A stretch of DNA of 64,000 nt from Congeria kusceri. Taxonomy: Eukaryota; Mollusca; Bivalvia; Myida; Dreissenidae. The stretch covers positions 36,974,426-37,038,425 of the forward strand of contig CM051036.1 in the NCBI GenBank assembly GCA_027627225.1. The letters run 5' to 3'. The position numbers were made by a program, and so were the translations under genes. A model generated the notes under the pieces. That model was not told the DNA's origin. It did no database searches and worked only from the letters and a program-made list of their open reading frames with translations. Numbering within the stretch: position 1 is the first letter of the stretch; each line of letters begins with the position of its first letter. Positions 1 to 12,300 of this stretch are shown here, in pieces.

Positions 1-226
1 TTCTCTCTTTATACGCATTTCTGAACATAAGTTATTCTCAACATTTATTATAATATTATTTTAAAAACATACATTATTAGAATCAATAAATGGATTTACA
101 TTATAATTTTTGAACAAAATTGTACAGTCTCTCTTTAATGCAATGCCTGGATAAAACGCTAGATTAATTCACATACAACTGACATTTGTAAGAAGAGGAC
201 AATGATTGTATCCTATGGCAACCTAC
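1..226. other. TRAPPC8 intron, AT-rich, no feature seen
   Basis: Downstream intron of TRAPPC8. No exon, repeat or element was recognised. Confidence 0.5.
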
Positions 227-336
227 ACAACAGTGGTGGCAGTGTTTGCTACTTGACTGGTTTTGCTGGTGTTGCCCCCAAACCATTTCTTGGCTGTGCC
301 CACAATGGACTTTCTTATACCAGTCCGCGACATGAG
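227..336 (-). CDS. TRAPPC8: TRAPPC8 coding exon 8 (last one in the window)
   Basis: Acceptor AACTTACAG|CTC, then LMSRTGIRKSIVGTAKKWFG and GNTSKTSQVANTATTVV, matching the family's GLSRSLFSATKKWFSG. The reading frame meets TAG just beyond the probable donor GT|GTAGGT (exon end 227), so splicing must occur there or two bases earlier. The gene continues off the left edge. Confidence 0.85.
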
Positions 337-3300
337 CTGTAAGTTATTAACACAGCATAAGTAGACTAAATAAACACCAATCCAGGATTTAATTTGTTTT
401 TAAGTGGTCACCACACAAAAATTAAATGCATACAGTGTGTTTTTATAAGTCTGTTGTTGTTGGTGTGGCAATATTATTCAATACATTAGCTACTGGCTAA
501 ATATAACTACACGTAAGAAAATTTGAAAATGTATCATTAACCATGATTTGAAATGCACAAAACAAACAAACTGGTAATCAAGTGTCTAGAAATTGAATTT
601 GAGCTCAATATAAAGTTAACAAAAAACAAGATTCTGTGTTTGATAAACACACATGCCCCCGGTTGGTGCTGGGTAACCCATTTGTTAGTCCAAATTAGGT
701 CAAGGTCAAAGTGAAGTTGGGTGATATGGGTGGATTGGGAACGGTCATAAGTAAAAACTGTGTAAATATCCTAGTGTTGTAGCAAGCGGTTTTGATGCTA
801 GACGAAACAGTAAAATCTAGTTAACCAAGAAATGGCACTTTTGAATTATTATAAGTCCAAATTAGTTTAACGTCAAGGTCAAAGTGAGGCTGGGTGATAT
901 GGGTGGATTGGGGATGGTCATAAGCAACAACTGTGTAAGTATCCAAATGTTGTAGCAAGCGGAGTTGGTGCTAGACAAAATGGTAAAATCTAGTTAACCA
1001 AGAAACAGCCCATTTGAATTATTCTAAGTGCAAATTAGGTCATGTCAAGGTCAAAGTGGTGCTGGGTGATATGGGTGGATTGGGAATGGTCATAAATAAC
1101 AACTGTGTAAACATCCAAGTGTTGTAGTAAGCAGTGTTGGTGCTAGACGAAACAGTAAAATCTAGTTAACCAAGAAATGGCACTTTTATTATAATTCCAA
1201 ATTAGGTCAAGGTCAAAGTGAGGTTGGGTGACATGGGTGGATATGGAACGGTCATAAGCAACAACTGTGTAAGTATCCAAGTGTTGTAGTAAGCAGTGTT
1301 GGTGCTAGACGAAACAGTCAAATCTACTTAACCTTGAAACGGACGGAAGGATGGACGGACAGGACGATCACTATAGTATATGCCTCCCGCATCAAGATGC
1401 CGGGTGCATAAAAATTAATTTAAGGCAACGAAACCTTTGCAACTTACCAACTCATTCAGAACTCTCATCTGTCGTTCAGCCCAGGGTATAAGAGCACGGA
1501 CGGTAAACTCGTGGATAAAGATGCGAATGCGATCCTGATCGCTGGCTGTGAGACACATCCCGTGACCTATGACCCGACCTTTCTCGCCGTGGAATGACCC
1601 CGACTTGGACATGCTCGACTGCATGCTACTCAGGCTCGTTAGGGAACCTTTGATGGGTATTGTGGGATAGTCCTCAAATCCGGGGCTCGGTAAGGGGCTG
1701 TCAGAAAGGGCCAGGGGGTGGTTGATCACTGTTGAGTTGTTACCAACCCCATTTAAACCTATAAAGAATTGATTGAAACAAAAATATTCAAAAGCTTGTA
1801 TGACATTGTGTCAACTTAGGACTTAAACCATTTAAAACACACAACATAAATGACATGTAAAACCACCGATATAAGCTGTATATACCATCATTTATTGAGT
1901 TTTTGTCAGTCCCCTCCTCCACTTTGTTAGGAAAGGAGCCGTCTTCAGCCCCGCTGCTGGCTGACCCATCATAGTCCACCCCCTCCTGAAATAAATAAGA
2001 GATGTCTGCCTTAAGAGAACTGATGACTGCTTACAGCAATATATGCAAATGGCAGTAGCCAGGGCTTTCATTAAAATTTGAAAACTGGAAGTTTGAACTT
2101 TCTGGCCTCTCATTTTGGAAGTTTTGCTGATAATATTTGGAATTTCTGAAAGCATTGTGCTACATAAATATGTACATTACAATTTTCACACCATATATCA
2201 ATACTCTTGCTATAGCTATTATTGTACCTCAGTCATGTTTTTCTATTCATGTTTTTGTTTTTCAGACCTATTGTAAACTTTGCATTATGATCAATGCTTG
2301 CACTTAGGTGAACATTTTGGAAGTCCTCACCTTCAAGTTTTGATATTGGACGTTTTAAGCATTCTTTTTGACGTTTTGATACTTCCATGCCTGCAATTAT
2401 GGAGGTCCTGTGACAAAAACAGGGAGTAAATTACTCCCAAACTTCCCTGAATGCAAGCCCTGAATAGCTATACTACTCAATATCACATTCTTACACTTTT
2501 CTGGTATATTTTTCACTTTTTTCACTATTGTTATACTATTTTCTATTAAATCTGTATGTAATGGAGTTTCGCTTTCCACACAACAATATCCAGTAAAACA
2601 AAGACCAATAACTCTACAAAGACACAGTTATTGCCTTTTTCCGATGCCTTTATTGTTGTATGTTGTATCATTTGAATCTGTTAAAATCAAACATACAAAT
2701 AGACAAAGAACAATACAATGAACAACAAAGTCACAATATATATACAAACATATTGAAATGAAGCTATGCACGTCATTATTGTCAGCATACATTTCCAATG
2801 TAGTGCTATACAAACACACATTCAAGAAAAAACAGACATCCATATTAATATGTTTTTATCAATCTTAAATAAATGTGTACCAAGTAAGTTTTATGTTGAA
2901 AATAAAAACTTCCCTACCCACTCTACTTTTGCTTGACCATCTGATACAAAATCTAAGAAATCAATTCGAAACAGTAACAGGTACCAGATGTAAAATTAGC
3001 TTCATTACAATCATAAGCAAAAATGAAACAAAACAGATAATAAGTGCACAAGTATTTCCTCAAAAACCAGTAACGCATGCAACATGCATGATTTCAGATT
3101 TAAAATACATACAAAATCAAAAGTAAAAATCCCATAAAAATACAAAAGTCTGCATAATGGTGCAGTGTCGGTAACAGGAAGGCAGATTATCCAGATATTT
3201 TAATGCTGTCATTGCTTTGTTTCTGCCTTGAATTCGTTGCTATTGTTTGTTTAAAAGAAATCAAGTTCTTCTGCACCTATCAATATTCAATATTTTTGCC

Positions 3301-6300
3301 CCGGGGGGCATGTACACCAAGCATCTCCCACTGTGGGGATTAAGACACAAATGCTTGGATTTAGGGTGAGGAATTAGACCCCAAAAAATAAAATTATTCA
3401 AATCTCCCTGGATCAGCCTGCCGCTCCCACCTGGGAGAAAATATTGACAGGTGCATTACTGATGTATAACTAATCGTTTCCACAAAATATCAATATTCAA
3501 CATTTGTGGGAATCCATTTTGTGACAACTGCATTAATATCTTAGTGTTTCTACACAATAAACACTTCTTAAATGTTGTATATGTAATTATTATTCCCAAA
3601 TAAAGGCCACTTGTGTAGTAATCTTGGACATTTAACAGACCTTTCACGTGACACCTTCGACCAGAAAGCTTAACTGAGAACAGCACATGATCTGGTGGGC
3701 TTATAAAAAGAAATCAATATGTAACAAGAGCCATTTGTAAAACAGTAATGCCCCCTCTAGGTTAAAAGCAATCTTTAAAAAATAAAGTTTGGTAATGGTC
3801 GCATGAGAACTGTTAGACAATGATCATTAATTGCTAAAAGGCCCATTTTAGATAAATCAAAGGCCATAACTCTGCAGTTCCGACAGACAGACCAATCGAC
3901 CTACTGACATAAGCAAACCAACATAATAACAAATGCATATGTAACAGTGAATGTAACATGCATGTATATACACAACACCACCACTTACCCAGGCGATAAA
4001 GTATTTGGCTTTGTTAGACTTTTTCTGTAAATACAGGTACTATGTTACCAGGAGCCACATGAATACACAAACAATTTGGAGAGTTAAGCAAGTAAAGTTA
4101 CACACATATGCAAAAAACCTTTATAGTGGTCACACTAATGTCTTTTGTTTAAACATGTTTAAGCTAAGAATTTCAAAAAGGTTACCCAAATCAGTAGCAT
4201 CTGAAATGAATATCACCACTACTTTTGATTAACCAATACCAGTAACTGATGAATTACTAAATGAATCATGGTAATTTTAGCAATTTCTTTTATTTGTTTG
4301 AAGCAAAAAATTTCTCCGGTAGTTTCTAGACATGTCTGCACTAAGTACTGGCACCGGAGAATTATAGTCATATTCTCATATTTCTTTTATTGAAACAAAT
4401 TTCCCACTTCTAATTCCAGTCATGTTAGCCGTGGTTAGTGTAATGCAGTATTAACTAAAAAGGTCTATATATAAATATAAATGAAAACAGTTCCAAATTC
4501 ATACCATTTATGGTAACAAGCTGCATGTTCTTTCAAACATATCATTATATGCATCATAAATTACAAAAGCATTTAAGCTTTAAGCTCCGCGTTATTTCAT
4601 ACATATATAATATATCATACATCATAAATTAAAATGTACATGCACTGATCTTTTTTTAAAGCCATTAAAATGATGCAAAAAAGCCAGGGCATTCTGCAGC
4701 AGTTACAATACATCAAACCAGTTGTTGAAATTAGCACTTGCCAAAAAGCCTTAAACTGGTTAATTTGAACCAGGCTTTCTCAAATTCTCAGTTTCATGCA
4801 GAAGGGCTAGTAACAGTTTCTTGCTGTCGAGCAATGAAATGATCATTCGATCTTGCTAAAGCAGACTGCTTATTGTGATGTCTGTAAACTGCAGGGCTTC
4901 TTCTATATGGCTTAGAGAGCGACATGAAGACCAAGACAACTCATTTTACAGAGGTTTTTTGTTCTCAAAGAGGGCAAGTTTTGTGTACTTAAAGAGGGAA
5001 AGTTCTGTGTACTTAAAGAGGGAAAGTTCTGTGTACTTCAAGAGGGAAAGTTTCGTGTACTTAACGAGGGAAAGTTTTGTGTACTTAACTAGGGCAAGTT
5101 CTATGTACTTAACGAGGGTAGTTTTGTGTGCTTAAAGAGGTGAAGTTTTGTGTACTTAGAGGGAAAGTTTTGTGTACTTAACGAGGGAAAGTTTTGTGTA
5201 CTTAACGAGGGAAAGTTTTGTGTACTTAACGAGGGAAAGTTTTGTGTACTTAAAGAGGGAAAGTTTTTCTCCCAGAACAGCAGCTCTCCAACTTGCCTAG
5301 AAAATGCCCCACATGGTATAGTTAGTTTCCTTAATACATTAGTACTGTAATCGTTTATAACATTCAAACCAATTGGTAGGGTTAGTTTTCTAAATACATA
5401 AGTAGAATACATGAATACAATCCTTGATAAATGTTTTCCACATCATCCACCCACCATAGTATCTGGTGTCTTGTGTAGAAACTGTCCCCAGGGGTCGGGG
5501 AAGCTAGTGTCAGTGGACTCCACTGCAGTGACCGACCGAGAATTGATCTGCAGAAGATGGCAACTCTGATATCCGAACGAGGATTTCATGCTCTGATAAA
5601 CAGCTTCAGCCCTAAAATACAAGTGAATAGTTTGGGTTTTAAAAGGTCTGTAAAAACCTGCCTGGAGTCTAAATACTTATTTCAATATTCTAGAGTAGTT
5701 TCATGTTTATATTCCTGTTGTTTTTAGTCATATTTAACCCATTTTAAAATCATCAACAAACTCATGAATCTTTTAAATCCTTTTCTGTTTGAAATGATAA
5801 AAAAATCACATAACAATAAATTTTATATCTAACTACCTTACTACAGCTTAATAAGTTCTGAAAGTACTTAAAAGCTTAAAGAAATGGGCACAGAACCAAC
5901 AAGCAGAAGTTTTAACAAAGAAAACAAACTCATGAATAGCAGTTAAATGCTACATTAGCGTCAGTGTCTTTAAAATCCAAGTAAAACAATACATTGCCAC
6001 TATTACAAAATTAAGTGCACATACTTTGCCGCCTCTGCCTCTACCATATCGTGAATAAGGACATAGTATTTGAGAATGTTAGGGCTGAACCACTGGGGCA
6101 GCTTGTTGGGGAACTGCGACTGCTGTTGCTGCTGCGTGTTGGACAGCGTGTGAAGCATTGCCAAGGGCTCCGGGTGGCTAGATGACACTACGAATATACC
6201 TGAGAACATTGTGTCAAGGAGATGTAACTGAACACAGTGTTTGTTTTTCCTTAATTTAACAGTGTCTGGTAAAGGGACCCATTCCCACAAATGGTTTATT

Positions 6301-9300
6301 TATCCCCATTGCAATTCCAAATCCTTAAGTGACAACATCCCTTACTAGTACATTATAGGAAATGTGAATTTAAGCTGTAAATAATTAAATATCAATCATG
6401 TTTATGGATAAACACCATTAAAATGCTTCGTTCAACCAATATACCTCAAGTTTAAGTTATTAATAACCTTCTTCAATCTTTCCAAATTACCAACATTTCA
6501 TGATGTCAAATTCCCAATCTGCTGGATACTGGCCCCATTCCTAAAGCTGTGAAAAAACAACAACTGATCATTACCTTGAGATTGATTATGGTTCCAGTAG
6601 GGTTGTCGCTATAAAATGGCAAACAGGTATACAAAAGATTCTGTGCTAAAATACCGCAATATGAATGTCCAAACAAGCATTTTGCGATATTCATCTGGTT
6701 GGCAGTATTATTGCAAATGCATTGATTTCACAACATTTAGTTCTTGCAATAATGGAAAATAACTAAGGCGAGATATTTTATTTCTTGGTTCTCGGATCCG
6801 CCCACCCAATTTTTTGCAAAAAAAATAATAATTTGCAAAATGTTACGGGTATTTTTAAAATGACCTTGTGAAAGTGTTTCTACCTGTTACACAAAACGCA
6901 AAAAAAAACACTGTTGAAATGACTAAATTTTATGTAACATGCATTGTGACTGTATATCGCTGTATGATTCATATGATCTGCTCTCTGTTATTTTATACAT
7001 CATGCAACGGAAGAAGAAAATACTCAGTAACAAGATTCTGTGTTTGATAAACACACATGCCCCCGGTTGGTGCTCGGTAGCCCATTTCTTAGTCCAAATT
7101 AGGTCAAGTTCTAAGTGAGGTTGGGTGATATGAGTGGATTGGGGATGGTCACAAGTAAAAACTGTGTAAATATGCAAGTGTTGTAGTAAGCGGTGTTGGT
7201 GCTAGACGAAACGGTAAAATCTAGTTAACCAAGAACTGGCACTTTTAAATTATTATAAGTCCAAATTAGTTCAAGGTCAAGGTCAAAGTAAAGTTGGGTG
7301 ATGTGGGTGGATTGGGGATGGTCATAAGCATCAACTGTGTAAGTATCCAAGTGTTGTAGCAAGCGATGTTTGTGCTAGACGAAATGGTAAAATCTAGTTA
7401 AACAAGAAACAGCCCATTTGAATTATTCTAAGTGCAAAATTGGTCAAAGTCAAGGTCAAAGTGAGGTTGGTTGATATGGGTGGATTGGAACGGTCATAAG
7501 TAACAACTGTGTAAATATCTAAGTGTTGTAATAAGCGGTGTTGGTGCTAGACAAAACGGTAAAATTTAGTTAACCAAGAAATGGCACTTTTGAATTATTA
7601 TAAGACCAAATTAGGTCAAGGTCAAAGTGAGGTTGGGTGATATGGGTGGATTGGGAATGGTCATAAGCAACAACTGTGTAAGTATCAAAGTGTTGTAGTA
7701 AGCGATGTTTCTGCCTGATGAAACAGTCAAATCTACTTAACCTTGTCACGGACGGACGGACAGGACAATCACTATATGCCTCCTGCCCGAGGCATAAAAA
7801 CAAATGAAGATCTTAGAATCATTGTCTTAAATACACATTTATAATTTTATATCAATACTATAAAATTAACAAATTTCATTGGTGTATATTGATTTATTTA
7901 TAAGATATATTCAGTTAGTTTCACTTTATTAAACATGCCGTTATACATATAATATGACCACTGTCCATCGATATCTGATATACTGTGTTTAAGTGTGAGC
8001 ATATTTTCACAATAATTTTTATGTGATAAACACTGCCTTTTAATGTTACTTGTTTAAGAAATAATTGACGGGTAACTGTTGGTTATTGCGGTAATAACCA
8101 ACTGTTCCGAGTTCCGATGCATAGGAATTAAACCACGAGGGCGGTAGCCCTAGTGGTTTGATAACAAGCATCGGAACGACAAACCGTTGGTTATTACCGC
8201 AATAACCAACTGTTACCCGTTAATTATTTTGATTCTAACACGATCTTATATAAAATTCGTATTTTTAAAGGTTACGATTGAAAACTATATTTATCAATAC
8301 TCCGCCCATTTTCCGAGAAGAGAATTCACACGTGCGTTTCAGTGACGTCAATAAATCATAACAATTCAAAATGACGTCAGCTTTATTGATAAACATTGAG
8401 TGAATGACGTCATACTTATCGATATAATACCGTGAAAATATGATGCTAAAAAGCGCAAATTAAAAGCATATTAACAAAACGTAAACGTTTTTGTGAACTT
8501 AAGTATAAAATGTGTAGTACAAGTGTGGTTTTTATTCTGCTACATAATGCAGAAAATGATTTTTTTGTCACAATTTGCTAGTGCGCGTTAAAGCATGTGC
8601 ATTTTACGGAGCAATTTCTTCGAATTTCCGGAACTATTTTCAAAACATTAGGCTCTGCCCATTATTTGTTGCAGAATAACCCACAGTTATTTTCCTTCTT
8701 TATCTATGCACCACTAGCCATGTGCCGTGGTAGAAATTGGCATTAATGTCATGGTTATCATGCAGTGATAAAGTTAATGATGTGCAATATGATTTTTGTA
8801 AGTAATAATGCATAATGATTTTAATATCACTGCCCATTTCCATTTGGGAAATTCTAGTCATTAATTTACTCAATTCTGTGTTGTTGTTTTTATTTTTATT
8901 TTTTTCCCTCCTCCTACCCCACACTTCCAAAAATGTCCGAGAACCAAGAAATACAAAATATCTGGCCTAATAAGAACAAATGCAAACTCTGTAATTTTTA
9001 TAATGTTATTACATCAACCATATCAAAGGTCAAACATTTTCAGTAAAATACCAGCTAAATATCTGGAAATAGAAAATACAATTAAAAATTTCCCCAATGT
9101 TTTGATATGTCTGACAATAAGGATGGTGATGGACATGCCCATGGTCATAATATGGTATAGAGAAACTTCAGTGTTTCCTCATAATTTTAACACTGAATTA
9201 GAAATGATAAATATCTAAGGTTGCTTCAGTGCCTTATCCAGGATTTTTTTAAAGGCGCCCCGGTCCAGAGAGGGGTGGGTTAGGGAGGAGTATCCCCTCT

Positions 9301-12300
9301 ATTCGTCATTTTTTTTGTGCGGCATACGTTACTTGAGAAAAGGATACAAGCTAGACAGTGTTTAAGAAACTCATGTTCTGAAGGTGGTAAAGTTTGTAGA
9401 AATACATCACGGTAGGACTCAAACCATGGCGTTGTAGCTGAAACATAGAAAACATCACAGTAGGACTCAAACCATGGCGTTGTAGCTGAAACATAGAAAT
9501 ACATCACAGTAGGACTCAAACCATGGCGTTGTAGCTGAAACATAGAAATACATCACGGTAGGACTCAAACCATGCCGTTGTAGCTGAAACATAGAAATAC
9601 ATCACGGTAGGACTCAAACCATGGCGTTGTAGATGAAACATAGAAATACATCACGGTAGGACTCAAACCATGGCGTTGTAGATGAAACATAGAAATACAT
9701 CACGGTAGGACTCAAACCATGGCGTTGTAGCTGAAACATAGAAATACATCACGGTAGGACTCAAACCATGGCGTTGTAGCTGAAACATAGAAATACATCA
9801 CGGTAGGACTCAAACCATGGCGTTGTAGCTGAAACATAGAAATCGTTACATAAACGATATTACCATACACAAATTATAGTAAGGCTTTAACAGAAATGTT
9901 AAAACCTTTGCAGTTAATAAGACAAAATAATAGAAACATCACAATTCCACGCAACATAATTATGATTATAAGTTAAAACGTTAGAGAGCGTGTTCATAAT
10001 TATTCTATATATGAAATAATATCATGATATTCACATCATTCATTACATAACACAATATCCATAACTACATAACATAATTCCCATACAACTGAGCTGAAGA
10101 TCATAATCCCCGACAGTCATGACATTTCCTCTACTTCCTTCATGGATCTGCGGTTGTTCATTGGTAACAGCATCATTCATCATCTTTTTGGCAACCAGCG
10201 GTGTAGACACTTGACAATTCATGTCAATCATTCCAATACGCAGCCGCTGCAGTGTATGCAGAACATTATTGGGGTCTTTTATTTGCGCTGCAATGAGAGG
10301 AAAAAGGGAAACATGCATTACAATGCAAACACAAACACCAGCACAAAAAAATTACAAAATGAACATCTGAATTATAATCCAACCTATATTTTTGAACTTA
10401 GTAGTTGTAAGTTATAGCCATGTACCCAGCAATATACTGGGACCTGCACAGCTTTGGAAATCAAACGGATATATGGCAAACATGCAGTCTGGCAAAATCT
10501 GTAAGGTCTCAAATAAAAATAATAATGTGGTTTATTAATGGACATCAAAATAATAAATGTATCTAAAAGATTGAACTTAGCAAACATAAAATCTTTATCA
10601 TAATAAGAAACGTAAATTTTACTCAATAATTAAAATGATAATGCATAATCTAAGTTATCATTTGCAGCACAACAAGTGATTAATGTTTTATAACAAAGTC
10701 GAACATAATCATGTAATAATGCTTTCTACAAAAAATTCCCCCTTTTGACGTCAAATTCCCCATCTGAAGGGCCATGCCACCTTTCCCCCAAAGGTGAAAA
10801 AAACACTGATTAATTTCTGTAGGACAGAAATAATGACACAGAAATAATTAGAATAATTATGGGAATACAAATTAGGAAAATACAGTAAGTAAATGCCAGT
10901 ATGTTTTGGGCAGGATGAAGCGTACCATTGCCGAAGCGTACCAGTGCCAAAGCGTACCAGTGCCAAAGCGTACCAAGTGCCAAAGCGTACCAAGTGCCAA
11001 AGCGTACCAAGTGCCAAAGCGTACCAGTGCCAAAGCGTACCAATTTAGGATGATGTGTATCACCCTTTTACTGATGTGTTTTTGCAACAATCAGTTCAGA
11101 CCCTACTGATAAGGTGTGATAATCTGATACTTGGTCTACAGAATAGAAAATGTGTGAAAAGTGTCAATTAATAGGTGTTTGTAGCCATTAATTTTACATT
11201 GGTTTTCATTCATTGAAATAGAACAAGACATCCAATTTATTGATGAAATTAAATAACTCTTCAGTAAAACAAACAAATTTTTTGCTTTAATTGAAAAAAA
11301 CACATACTGAAATGCTCAGCTAAATTGTGAATTGGTCATTATTCTTTAGAATAGTTTTCATTTTCAGTTGTTACATATTTATTTCAATTATAGCCTCTTT
11401 TCCTGTATATTCGGCCACTTAGGAGCTAAACTGCATTCATACCTTAAATAAGCACACTTTCAACACCAGTGAGACTTTTATCTATAAATTAAAGGTCTCT
11501 CCAACTAAATAAATGCCATATAATGTAGAGATCAGCCATTCACTTTGTTACTGACCAATTCTGGGAAGGTACCCTAGCAACTATGAATTTGTCAGATGTT
11601 TCCTGTCATTTGGTTCAGTATTCATTTTGATAAGAAAACACTTAACATTTTGTTACAATCTGATATAATTCATTAGAAGCATTCTTTATTAAACAACACA
11701 CACTAGACTACTGTTTGAAAATGAATGTTTACAGAATTCTTGGCTTATGCACAAAGTGTGTAGCAATTTTTAGGAATTTCTTTTAAAAATCGTAATTTTA
11801 TCAGACAAAATCTAAAATTCGCAATTTTCAAAACCAAAAACAATATTTATGTGATAGAATTGTCTCAATACAGATAGCTTACACAAGTTTTATAAGAAAT
11901 AATTGTTAATTTCCATTATCTGAGGGTGGCCGAATCTATAGGAATGGCTGAATCTATAGGAAAGAAGGATATGATACATAATAAAAAGTATATTTTATTT
12001 TATAAATGATCAGTGTTAACGGGTGGTTATGGACTGTGAGTATGCGCCGAACACAATTAAATTTTCTTCTGTTTATTCATGGCGATTCTCTGTTAAGGCA
12101 AACAAAGAATAATTTTACAATCATCAGGGCTTTCCTTTGACCCGAACTCCCGGGTTTTGACGCGTGGAAATTTCAAACTACGCTCGTTTGACTAGCGAGG
12201 TAATTACTTCATGCGTCACTTTTACCTGGGGCATTTTCTGGACTTGCGTCATACAGTATAACTCGGCTGGCTGATTATCCCAATCAGTCGAATAGTGATG

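Noticed and set aside
5101..5412. 103-codon frame with repeated NFPSLSTQ
   Set aside because: Artefact of the 24-base minisatellite in TRAPPC8 intron 5.
9399..9838. Regular 49-base repeats that could be mistaken for a CRISPR array
   Set aside because: No unique spacers; each unit is a head-to-tail copy of an exon boundary, in an animal genome.
10751..11109. Several overlapping repetitive frames
   Set aside because: All arise from the 16-17-base minisatellite; no splice signals or family match.
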